64,000 bases of DNA from Ilex aquifolium (taxonomy: Eukaryota; Streptophyta; Magnoliopsida; Aquifoliales; Aquifoliaceae), in the NCBI GenBank assembly GCA_951799425.1, contig OX637402.1, forward strand, positions 25,165,492 to 25,229,491, given 5' to 3'. Below, piece after piece: positions 1 to 10,700 of this stretch. Positions within the stretch are counted from its first letter, which is position 1, and each line of letters begins with the position of its first letter. A program made the position numbers and the translations under genes. The notes under the pieces were generated by a model. It searched no databases. It saw only the letters and a program-made list of their open reading frames with translations, and had not been told where the DNA came from.

Positions 1-689
1 GTTTTTAACTTACTAATGTATCAAGCATCAATTGACATAGTACCAATCAAAAAAAAGTAATGCTAATTTGATGATCTAATTGATAGTAACAATTGAATTA
101 GCATTAAGTGTCAATATTTAATAAGATTTATTGTCAATCCAATAGTTATATGTAGTGGATTAAGTCAATAAATTAGATCTGAATAATATTACTCATGAAA
201 AAATTTAATAACAATTATAGTTACAATAATGTTATTAGACTATGTCCTTATTTAGTCTACAAATTAGGTTAGATTTCCAAGTTTCAATAATAATACTCGT
301 AATAAATAATGGACAAAATTACGATATCAAAAAGTGCTTTTATTGTTTATGCTGAAGTTATTACAAAATAAGGGTTAAGACTACAACTCAATTTGGTTAG
401 GTTACCCCAAAATGCAGCTATTAAGGAATCGATTATAACATTTAACTATCCGTCCTATCTTTTTATTTTTTGTCGCAACTTGATCTCATTTAATTATAAC
501 TTAACAGATAACGGTGACTTTTCTCACAATATTTCTGTTAATACCATAATCTTATCCATTATTTTCTCACCATTCTTACTACAAAAATAAAGCTAAATTT
601 CATGTTCCACATGATTTTGGATAGATAGAGGGATCACAACCTAACTGAAGTGAGTGAACTGGAAACTTGTTTGTTCACCTTGGAAAAAA
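1..689. other. AT-rich sequence, no gene seen
   Basis: No open frame here resembles a known protein, and no terminal repeats or tandem arrays stand out. The short frames present have the composition of random AT-rich DNA. Confidence 0.5.
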
Positions 690-2010
690 TGGGTAATATT
701 TGAGACCCAGATGGAGTGTTTTGACATGTTTGTTCACACAGTATGGGGCATTATATTCTGTTGCTTAGTAAGAAGAAGATTATGCCATCCTGTTCGATTA
801 TTTGTTGGTTTCTGTTTGGTCCTTTCAAGTATAGATTTTTTGTTTGAAATATGGTATTGTAAAGCTTGACGTATATCCTTGTAAACTTGCTTTCGTTTGG
901 AGTCAATAATATACCTTACCTCTTACTTACCCAAAAAAAAATTTCCAAAATGATCTTGGAAGCTTAACCAATCTACTTGATTGTCTTTTCTCTTTGCTTC
1001 TTTAGCTTTTTGGGTAGAACTAGGGAGCATATACTTTATATATCCCATTTTTTTTTTTATCAATGAAGCTATTTTTACTGGCAAAAAAATGTCAATGTCT
1101 ACAATATCCTATGGCTGGCTACATTTGATTGTGGTAATCATATTGCTCAAAGTTATTAAAACTCATCTAATCAGCTAGCATTGATTTTTCACCAAACACA
1201 ATCTGTATATGTATATGGTAGAAAAAGTTGATGTGAATGAAGTATTTAGCCACTCCTTGGGATTAAGTCATTAGAGATTTATTTCTTATGAATACCCTAG
1301 TCCCGGTATGAATGATATGTCTTTGATAAGACTGAAAAAGAAATTAATCAAAGTGTGCGTAAACTGGCTCGGATAACTTAAGTGACCGTTGAGAAATGCT
1401 AAGAAAAGGGCATTAACGGTAGTTTAATGGAGATATATAGGGGTTTGTGATTGGACAAAGTAGCTTAGTAGTTAGTTTCGAGAGGGCGGTGACGGCAAGG
1501 AACAAACGAAGAGGTTTATCGGGTCTTACACGCAATGGCGAAATTTCTTAAGACATTAGCCTAATTAAAATCCTTTTCTAAGTATAGGGATATCCAGAGG
1601 TTGACAAAACTGCCCCAAAAATGTTGACCCCACCAATTTGTATATGTTATCCTTATACAGGATTATACTAATTTTTTTTATATCGCTCTAATTTTATCGG
1701 ATGCCTTCTCTAACATAAGAATATAGAAACAAGTATAAAATTTTTTATAAATTTGTCTCGAGCAACTTTATCTTTAAACGGTATAACTTAGATTTTAAAA
1801 AGTAGTCTCGATATGATACTATTTATTTTTTTAGGTACTGTAAAATTATCCAAATTATTAACCGAAGTAAAGATGTGATATCTCATGATTGGGCAGGCGG
1901 TTACTTCTTTAGCAATTTTAAACATTCATTTTCAATTGTATCATATAGAGTCCAATTAATAATTTTAGGCACTAGAGTCACATAATCATAGATTAAAGAG
2001 TTCAAAGTGA
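690..2010. repeat. Relic of a locally duplicated block (WAKL upstream type)
   Basis: Positions 690-930 align by eye with 44045-44275. Positions 1480-1640 align closely with 16237-16395, directly upstream of the WAK-like gene; both contain the shared words 'ttgacaaaactgcccc' and 'tcgggtcttaca'. Positions 1780-2000 align with 44690-44900. The order of the three pieces matches the block at 44 kb, so this looks like an old segmental duplicate that kept the promoter side of a WAK-like gene but no coding exons. The coding part would have been to the left and is not recognisable. Confidence 0.55.
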
Positions 2011-2178
2011 GGTGGAGCACATACTTCAGAGACTCTTACTATATTTTATCCTTTAAGTTTAATTAAAATTCAAATTTCCACTCAAACTCTTTTAGATCAT
2101 GGCAGGGGTGAATCAAGATCATTTAGGCCTAAAACGATACTTCTAAACGAGGCCCTGTATGTTTAGTATTAATATTTT

Positions 2179-2456
2179 TTATTTAAAATTAATTTTTCTT
2201 ACTTTTTGAGTTTCAATAGTATTAATTAAATTTTTATATTCAAGTTTTGCTACAATATCTTTTTCAATTGATAATTTCGTTAATTCAGTTAATATTTCTT
2301 GTGACATAGTCGATCTTAAGTAAGATTTTATCAATTTTAATTTTGAAAAGCTTCTTTCCGTAGAAGCAACTATTACAAGAATTGTTAATAATATTTTATA
2401 AGCAATACATGCATTTAGAAAAGAATCTAACTTTTTTATATAATTTAGTATCTCAA
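2179..2456 (-). pseudogene. hAT transposase C-terminal (dimerisation) fragment
   Basis: The reverse strand reads about 90 codons without a stop, ending in TAA at 2181-2179. The frame contains ASTERSFSKLKLIKSYLRST, then MSQEILTELTKLSIEKD and a KVRKINFK-like end. This matches the hAT-family C-terminal dimerisation region (typical ASAERSFSKLKLIK...LRSSM...RL..LA.LSIE) found in zinc finger protein 862-like plant transposases. No N-terminal BED finger or catalytic core is present, and no start codon, so it is a dead fragment. It lies inside the hAT element at 2103-2894 and was probably its own transposase. Confidence 0.75.
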
Positions 2457-2529
2457 TTGAAGTATTTTCTTTCGATGATGGAGGATGGAGACCGTCTCAC
2501 CGAGTCACCGTTATTATGTTATTGTTAGT

Positions 2530-2558
2530 TGAGAGAGAGAGAGAGAGAGAGTGTGTGT
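2530..2558. repeat. GA/GT microsatellite
   Basis: A run of GA dinucleotides followed by a short GT run, inside the hAT element at 2103-2894. Confidence 0.8.
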
Positions 2559-3659
2559 TTTTTGTTTTAGTTTAATGAGAGAGAGAAAGAAAAAAAAGAT
2601 TATTTTTTGTGTTGGTTTACCTAGAGAGAGAGAGTTAAAAATAGAGTAATGATTTGACTTTTTGACTTTTTTTAATTTGATGTGACCTTTGAGTTCAGGT
2701 TTTTTTTTTTAGTGTTAATTTTTTTTAGATATTTAATATTTGGATTGTATTATGGACTTAAATCATTGATTGGGCTTATATTTTTTTAAGGCTATTTTAT
2801 ATGAGTTATTTATGATATTTAAAAATTTGAGACTGTCCTTTGAAATGAGGCCTAAAGCCCAATTATTTGTAAATATGCTAATGGGCCGGCCCTGAATCAA
2901 GGCCATGGTTAGATCGGATATAGAAGTTGTGCATGACAAAAGATACCATTTCATGATCATTTTAACTAGGTCTAAGATGTCACTGACTTATTTTTGGTAC
3001 CAATTCATTTGGTATCCTCAAATTGCTGCAGTTTCCATGACTTCAAAGGTATGAGTGCTAGTTATTTATGACATTCCTCTATTTATATTGTTATAAAACA
3101 GCTATCACCTTCTTCTATCCAGCTGACCTAGTTGATTAGCTCAAGAGTTGGTGGACCCATAGTTTTAAAATTCGACTCGGATATCAACCCGACAAAGGGA
3201 TCAGGGTCAATGGTTCAATCGTTGGGTCACTAGTCGGACCGATAAAATAATTAATAATAATAATAAATGGGCTAAAAAAATAACAATAATTAAGAATATA
3301 GAATGCTTAATGTATATTGAATTAGATAAAAATCCCAAAATCATCAAACATTTATCGAATGCATTCAATTTCCAATACAACTTTTAAATTGAAATTCTCA
3401 AACTCAGTCAAATTACACGAACATTCTTCAAATGGTTGGTACTAGATTTAATCAACTAAAGTGTTTGCAAGTGTAAGTATGTAACTATTGATTTATTAAG
3501 TTCTAGTGCTAATGAATTTTATATTTCCATATCAGTATACGATCTTAGTAGAGATGCTCGTTAGTTGGATATCAAAATCTAAAATTGATAATGTGATCAA
3601 TATTGAAATTCAACCAGTCTAAAATAGCAGATTAAGAGAGAGAGATAGAGAGAGAGAGA

Positions 3660-4260
3660 ATACCTAGTGACAAACCCAAATTTGACTGGACCAAACCCAA
3701 CTTGAACGGACCGAGAAAGTCCAAAGGAGATACCATTCGGAGCTGGATAGTACAATACGGAGGGCATAAAAGGAATTAGGCGGTCGTAAATCAATACGGA
3801 ATACCCAAGTCAAAGCCAACACCAAGACCAAGAGGCGTCCATGGGGAGGCAGCCAACCTAGGCGCCGCCCAGGGAGTGGCCTCCTACTCCTTTGTCCCCT
3901 TGACTCCAATGCTCCAATGAAGGTCCAAGCCAAGTCAAGTCAAGTCCAGGATCTTTCTCCGACTAAATAGGAGCACGAGAAAAAAATATCGGGATGCGAA
4001 GATCTACTCCTATTTTAACAGTGTCTGCCGAAGAGATCTACTCCTACTAAAATTGTGTTTGCCAAAATAGTGGAAGACCCATTCCTTACGTCACCGCCTC
4101 ACCGCCTTACCTTAACTATATAATGTAAGCCTCCTCAATGGTAAGGGCACGCCTCCAATAACTCAGATACCTCTACACATTGTTCTCTCTCTCTCAAAGC
4201 ACAGTAACTCTCCGGTGACTGATATTTGCTGTTATATTGCCATTGATTACTTGTTAATTA
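3660..4260. repeat. LTR-like regulatory segment
   Basis: This GC-richer stretch has a TATATAATG box near 4117 followed by a pyrimidine-rich leader with CTCTCTCTC near 4185, the layout of the U3-R-U5 part of a plant retrotransposon LTR. Repeated words such as 'gatctactcctac' occur twice (around 4000 and 4034). I could not find TG..CA ends with a target duplication and see no gag or pol reading frame, so it is at most a solo or partial LTR. Confidence 0.3.
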
Positions 4261-4307
4261 CACATGTTCATATTAATCTTGCACAAAATAATTTTGTGCA
4301 TCATCAC

Positions 4308-4560
4308 CTAGAACGATAGCAACATTGGGAAGAGAACTGAGCACCGGCAAGATGAGACCACCAACAATACCGGGGCCAAGAATTTCCAACAGAACTTCAC
4401 TTCCATCCGAAAAATACTTCGCCACAGAGAAAATCAAATACCGATACACAAGGATGAGGAATATATTTCCGACGATAGTGTTGCTACAGGGCATAAAACC
4501 ATATGGTTCTGCACAGGTTTCCGATGGAACCAAGCCGTTAAGAAGCAGAAATAGCGGTTG
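4308..4560 (-). pseudogene. NCL-type sodium/calcium exchanger exon fragment
   Basis: The reverse strand encodes PLFLLLNGLVPSETCAEPYG, then FMPCSNTIVGNIFLILVYRY and GSEVLLEILGPGIVGGLILP. This matches the N-terminal part of plant EF-hand Na+/Ca2+ exchangers (NCL family), where CE..YGFLPC precedes the first membrane helix and GSELLLEI.GPG.VGGL..P.L opens the first exchanger repeat. The exon appears to end at a GT donor after 4308 (CTA-G/GTGATG). No further exchanger exons are visible, and the piece lies between inverted-repeat element ends, so it is most likely a captured or stranded fragment rather than a working transporter. Confidence 0.6.
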
Positions 4561-5180
4561 ATAAGCTTCATTGACTCCATGTTAATCTACTATTTTAGAC
4601 TTGGTTGTGTATAAATTTTGAGTCTTAGTGCTGTGTCAAGTGAAGGAAACGCAGACTCAACTGAGTGATTGAAGCCAAATCGTCAATGAAGAGAGATCTT
4701 AGTTCCTTTTTTTGCCTTCTCCTACCAGGATACCACAATCGCAGATCAAAGGGCCGAAAGAGAGAGAGAGAGAGGCTGGTTGAGGCTTAAGCTTGTACTT
4801 GAGTTGAGTCTTCGTCGTCGAGGATCCGTTCGACAGAGGCAGAGGAGAGGCGTGAATGAATCAGATCAGAAGTAATTAGGGCAAAAATGCCCAAAATCTG
4901 GGTTTTATAGCATTGTTAATAACCCGGCCGGTTTGTCCCATTCGTCCGGATTGAATGGTTTTATAAAGAACCGGCCAGTTCAGTAAGTTATAAGCGGTTT
5001 TCAAGCTTAACCGGCCTGGTTTGAGGTTCGGTTTGAGCACCAAAACTCGGACCCAATCAATGCGGAACTCGAAAAAATTCGAAGAAGAAGGCAATGGTCT
5101 CTGAGAGCTACACGACAATTTATTCACCCAATGCTCTGCGCATAAGAAGGTTGGACAAAGACACAGTAATAGGTAAATAC

Positions 5181-5217
5181 TCTCTCTCTCTCTCTCCCTC
5201 TTCCTCTCTCTCTCATG
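5181..5217. repeat. CT microsatellite
   Basis: A nearly uninterrupted CT-rich run on the + strand between the exchanger exon and the nested hAT element. Confidence 0.8.
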
Positions 5218-5284
5218 TCAGTTTAGTCTGCTATTCAGATTTTAGAGTGTACCAGTTGGTTGATAATTGATATTGTCATAGTGT

Positions 5285-5400
5285 AATACATTGATAATGT
5301 TACATTTGATTTTTGATTTTTATACATTGAATCTGTGACAATGTTAAATTTGATTTTTGATTTTTATACATTGAATCTATGATAATACTATATTTTATAC
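5285..5400 (+). repeat. Two-copy tandem repeat, period about 44 bp
   Basis: The block containing 'tttgatttttgattttta' and 'tacattgaatct' occurs twice in a row with a few substitutions. No coding capacity. Confidence 0.6.
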
Positions 5401-5568
5401 ATTGAAATATTGTAGGGCTTAATTTAAAAAATTATACAATTAATTAAGAGCATACTGTTTGATAAAAAACTTATGCAATTAAGATTATGTAAGGCTTAAA
5501 TAGAGGTATTTTTCTCTACTTAATTTTATAAGTTGTATTAGAATTTCCAAAATTGAATGTATTGGGAT

Positions 5569-6568
5569 CAATGTTATCAGAACCGGATCGGTCATCGAAC
5601 CGGCTAGGAGACTGGGTCAATGGTTCACTGGTTCAACCGGTGGGTCACTGGTCGGACCGACCATATAATAAAAAAATATATATAATAAATATAAAATATA
5701 ATAATTTAGCTAAAAAATATAAAATATGTCTAAAATGCATACAATTTATCATAAAATTAATGAAGTTAGGTAAAAGAAACACCTGTACCAAATTTTTCCT
5801 CTACTTCATAGTCTAAAAGGAAATTCATGCATAAATTTCACATGCAAAATCTAAAACTTTTACCCACTTCATCAAAGAAAGTCTCGCCTCAAATTGGATC
5901 TTAGTATCAAAATCCCAATCTTTCTACAAGATTAAAAACACATTGTTGTGGATTGGTTACACACGAACCAAGAACTCATAGATCCAAACTAGTTACATCT
6001 AAAACATCACAGAAACATAGAAATACAACAATCTATACAAAAAAAATTCTCGGCATTTTTCATTTTTTTAGCATCATTAATCGAAATTGTACTAAAACTC
6101 AAGTAAAACAAGCACATACCAGCCAAGAATCAAGAACTTGCAAGTGTTTTGGTTTTGTGAACTTTGAGAATGCAGATAATGCCGCTAAAGCTGATCGAGG
6201 TGGTCGCTGGTAGTTGATCGAGGTGGTCGCTGGTAACTGATCGAGGTGGCTGATCGCAGTGGTTGATCGAGGTGCTTATGTTCTGCGATTTCGCCTGTTG
6301 AAGTGGTGCCCCTCCCCTCTGTTCCTACGATTTAGGGCAAAAAAAAAGCCCCAAATACAAAAAATAATTTAATTTTTAATTAAGCATTAAACCGTCCGAT
6401 TTTTATAAAACCGTCGGTTCATGTTTTTTTACAAAAGCCGGCCGGTTTTCTGGTTTATAGCCGGTTCGTTTCCTTAAGCGGTTTAACTAGAGAACCGGAC
6501 CGGTTAAGGTCCCGGTTCACGGTTGAACAGGTCCGATCGGCCGGTCCGGTCCGGTTCTTATAACAATG
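5569..6568. mobile_element. hAT-type MITE, 1.0 kb, with captured RRM fragment
   Basis: The ends are CAATGTTATCAGAACCGG at the left and, on the reverse strand of the right end, CATTGTTATAAGAACCGG. Flanking 8-mers are ATTGGGAT (5561-5568) and ATTGGAAT (6569-6576), 7 of 8 identical, pointing to the hAT superfamily. Subterminal sequence is rich in CCGG words. Inside are a short RRM-coding piece (6142-6192) and a tandem repeat of the words 'gatcgaggtgg' and 'tcgctggta' (about 6190-6275). No transposase is encoded, so it is non-autonomous. Confidence 0.7.
6142..6192 (+). pseudogene. Poly(A)-binding protein RRM fragment
   Basis: The + strand reads KCFGFVNFENADNAAKA, which matches the RNP1 stretch of an RRM in plant poly(A)-binding proteins (typical SKCFGFVNFEN.DDAA+A). 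Only 17 codons are recognisable. The frame runs on into the GATCGAGGTGG tandem repeat, which is not RRM sequence. The fragment lies inside the hAT-type MITE at 5569-6568 and is best read as a captured exon piece. RNP1-like sequence is short and common to many RRM proteins, so the PABP assignment is likely but not certain. Confidence 0.55.
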
Positions 6569-6778
6569 ATTGGAATATATGTTTGATGATTTTGGAATTT
6601 TTGTTTGATGTCATATACATTAAACATGCTATTTTAATAATTATTATAATTTTTTAGTTTATTTATAATTATTCAATTTTTTTTTATTATATCACTGGTT
6701 TGGCCAATGACCCAACGGTTGAACCAATGACTCAATCTCTTTTCCGAGTTAATTTTCGGGCCGGATTTTACAACTATC

Positions 6779-7742
6779 CTTGAAACAATTTAGAAACTAA
6801 AGTAATTGATTAATATAAATAATTTGTTGCAGATGTCCTGTCTATATAGACCACCATGAATAGTCACCACCAAAAATAGTAACCAATAGAAAGTCACAAT
6901 TCTTGAAATTTAAATTGATAGTGTGCATGTGTTCGCATTGGAACATTTGGGCTTGGCCCACTATTGCATCTTAAATAAATGGAAATTTTTTCAGAGCACA
7001 ATTGTATATAAATAAAAAGACTTTTAAAAAGCAAAAAATCCAAAAAAATTCCTTTTAGTTCAATTGAATGGAAATGTTCGTCGGCCGGGAGGAAAAATGA
7101 ATCATGTCCTTGGCTGCTGAAAAAAAATATTGGGGGAAAAAGGACACTGGATTCATACACTGTATTGCAACTAATTAGAACATGGACATTATCGGCCATC
7201 AATTCGATGATACTAAAATGCATCGAACTTGAGGTTGAATCAACTGAATCGCACGAGACTCGTGGTTTATACGAAATGTGGAACTATAGTAGTGTGTCAA
7301 CGTGTCATATGAATATGGGCCGATATTTCCAACTGTGGCGTAGAAAAAAAACTGGAAATGCATGATAGTATATTGATACCTGGTTAATTATAAGCAACCA
7401 CACTCCTCTTCTATAGGTTTTCGAATGGATGTTATTTGTTCACTATTGTTTTGTAGGTAACACGCTAGATCCTCTTATGGCAATTCTTTGTTTGACCTAA
7501 AAAATACAATGTGGTATTTTGTTCTCTAAATAATGATAATGCTTTTAAGTTGCACTGCAAAATGTTCTTAATAACCATAGTAAGAAGATGAAAGAAGGAA
7601 AAAAAACAATTAAAAAAATAACTACATAAGATGTTCATCGGCACAGTCAATTGAAAATTTGTTTCTCACTTAAAGGTGAAGGTGAAGCCATAATGAACAA
7701 AAACTATAGAAACGATAAGAGTTAGAAATATATCTCAATTCC
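6779..7742. other. 3' flank of the WAK-like gene
   Basis: No protein-like frame and no terminal repeats are visible. This is the downstream side of the minus-strand receptor kinase gene and should hold its 3' untranslated region near 7742. I could not pick one polyadenylation signal with confidence. Confidence 0.45.
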
Positions 7743-10700
7743 TTACTGACACGAGCATATGATCCCCGTGTTATCATACCCCGACGCGTTAATCGTGATA
7801 GTACTACCACCAGTGTATCCATAGATATCTAATGACTCGCCAAGCATGGACTCAGTCTCCTCTGAATTCAATTCAGCTTCCCATGCATGCTTTGTCATCA
7901 ATCTCAATCCCTCTAGTTCCATTGCTACTTCCTTCATGGTTGGCCTATCCTCCCCTTTTATATTTAAACACCTTTTCGCTAGCATAGCAACTGCATTGAG
8001 TTGATCAGTATTTCCTTCACATAATAAACGATCCTCAAGAACTTGGAACAAGCGATCCTCCTTCAATGAAGAAATAAAATACGTGGCCAGATTTCTCTCC
8101 TTCTCTGGAATGTCAAAACATAGTGGTTTCCTTCCTGTTAATAGTTCTATGAGGACTATTCCAAAACTGTAAACATCACTTTTTTCTGTCAATTGGCTTG
8201 TTTGCATGTATTCAGGGTCTAAGTATCCAAGAGTTCCTTGAACCATTGTAGATACCTGTGTATGATCCAGAGGAACCAACCTTGAGGCACCAAAGTCAGA
8301 CACTTTTGCGACATAATTATCGTCTAAGAGTATGTTGGTAGACTTGATATCCCTATGGATGATGGGGGTAGAAGCTGCAGAGTGCAAATATGAGAGCACT
8401 CCCGCAGTTTCTACAGCTATCCTTAAACGGGTGTCCCAAGAAAGAGCAACCACGTTGATTTTATTGTGTATGTGCTCAAATAGGGTGCCATTGTTAATGA
8501 ATTCATAAACCAGTAAAGGGACTTCTGTCTCCAAACAACAACCCAACAGCCTGACCACATTCCTGTGATTGATTTTAGAGAGAACAACCACCTCATTGAT
8601 AAACTGCAAAATTTGGGTTTGATCCACCATTTTCGACTTTTTGATGGCAACTACTCTTGTATCAGCTAAGTATCCTTTGTAAACAGTGCCGAAACCTCCT
8701 CGCCCAATGATTCTGCTTTCATTATAGTTGTTTGTCGCCTTCTCAAGTTCTTCTGAGGTGAAAATTTTTATTGCATCATTTGATCCTTCTTGTCCAGAGA
8801 GTCGCTGTTGTAACATAAAACCACCATTCTGCCGAAAGAACTTTTCTTTGAGCTTCAATAATTTTCTTTTCTTTAGTCCGAAGTATAACCAAGAGCTACA
8901 GATGAGCAGTAGTATAACGCCAACAGAAACACCTATAATTGCATTTACCGAACAACATAAAAGAAAGATGATGAATTAAATTTTCCTTTCAGTTGAACAA
9001 ATGTAAGTAAGTTTAAACATCATTTTAGAACTCATTTGAAAATCAACGCAACAAGGATAGTAACAATTGATGTAGGAGAATCTTTCTTTTGACAACCACA
9101 GACTGTGTCTCAACTAAAAATTATGAACTTCTATAGATATAAGAGTATGTGTGTGTATATATATATATAGCATACCCTTGCTTCTATAGGTTTAAAATTC
9201 AATATTTAATTTCTGTGAGGATGAAAAAGGATTTAGCTTTCAATAAAGTATGTTGCTTGAGCAGGAAAAAAAAAATTAAGTTTTTGCAAAGAACAATTGA
9301 TACCCTTAAAAAAATCATACTAAGAATCAGGTTCAAATCTTACATAGACTTCATGTCTATCAGACATTCTTAACAGACAACGAATTGCGGATACCTCATT
9401 AAGGTCAATATATTCATATTGGATAATGTATAAAATACGACATTCATCGGATATTTAAAAATATGAGTCGACTACACAATATTTGTATCCAACAATAAAT
9501 AAAATATATTGATACCTCATCCATAGGTATCCAAAACGACTATAAATCTGAAATAGAAGTGCATGCATAGAATAATGTGCATAATTTTTAATTTTAATCT
9601 TTGGAATTTTCTCTCGAATTCAAATACAATGCAACGAAAAAAGAAAGATTCATATAACTTTGAAAACATAGGATTGTTTCTTAACTTTTATCTAACATCA
9701 CATATAAAAATAATATAAAATAAGTTAATTCCACCATATCGCTTGACAACAAGTATTTATAAACAAACCAACTAATTAAATCTTGGTTGTGATTCCTTTA
9801 GTTAGTGACGTTCACTTTGTGGATATATCATAACGAGACGACCTACATTGTTTAAAGATAAAAATTCCTAATTTTTTATATTTTGTGAAAAACTTTACTC
9901 AATATAATACTTATCAAGTCATCAACTAGCTAGTTATAAAATATATTTTATTATAGACGTATTTTAACAATAATTGTATCCTAATTTTGTAGATTTTATT
10001 GTATCATCGTTACCCATGTTTTTTATTTTTATGACAGATCATATCTTTTAGACGAATATGAAAAATGATAAAAAGACTACTTCATAAATAATAAATATTA
10101 TAACTTCCTTTTCATTGATTATTTTTTGAGAAAAAGGTGGCAAAATTGAAATAAGAAGCATAAAATTTCATTTTAATCAGCCAAAACAACTCCAACCCAA
10201 GAAGTGGTAGAATTACATCAAACTTTAACTCTATATTTCTCAAACAAACTGCAACAGGAAGGAAAAATAATTTAATTGTGTTTGGACTTAAAATAAAAAA
10301 TTATAAAAATATTTGATGCATGTGTTGTTGGCAAGTCTAGAATCATTTAAAGAAAGATTGCCACGTGTCAAGATCTGAGGAAAAGGCGAGAAACAATCAG
10401 CTACAACTTTGGTTTGAAAGAAGGAATAACTGCCTGAGAGTTACGAAGCCAATCAACTGTCGATAAAGGAAAATCGTCGAAGGAAGTAGCTATAAATGGA
10501 GGAAAAGAAGGAGGTTGGAGAACAACTGAAACTCCTCACAAGAGCTACGATCAGGGCATTTAGGAGTAATGCTAAAGTTAATTTTTAGGAAGTAGTTAGT
10601 GCTGTAATCAAAGACAGTTAAATCAATCACTCTGTAGCTGAAACTCATTCGATTAAATTAATAAATGAATATGTTTTTATTAATTCATTATTCTATGTGT

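Larger units (their letters stand above)
2103..2894. mobile_element. hAT-type element, decayed
   Basis: The ends are CAGGGGTGAATC at the left and GGGCCGGCCCTG at the right. They are imperfect inverted repeats and carry the shared subterminal word 'ggcctaaa'. Flanking 8-mers GATCATGG and AATCAAGG match at 6 of 8 positions, as expected for an eroded hAT target duplication. A sister element with the same kind of ends and a perfect 8-bp duplication lies at 41650-42135. The interior holds a hAT transposase C-terminal remnant and a GA microsatellite. Confidence 0.65.
3158..6778. mobile_element. Possible 3.6-kb inverted-repeat element with captured exon
   Basis: The left end (3158-3243) and the reverse complement of the right end (6692-6778) align over about 85 bases. 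Shared words include ATAGTT.TAAAAT.CG, 'gttgggtca' and 'atggttcaa' (with one-base differences). The same TIR family, related in sequence, bounds the nested element at 5569-6568. No convincing target duplication was found (GGTGGACC against CTTGAAAC, 4 of 8). The interior holds an LTR-like piece, an NCL-type exchanger exon and the nested hAT element. It may be one composite element, or two independently inserted ends of the same family. Confidence 0.4.

Noticed and set aside
8423..8979. Frames of 75 and 83 residues overlapping the kinase exon
   Set aside because: Shadows of the WAK-like kinase coding frame.
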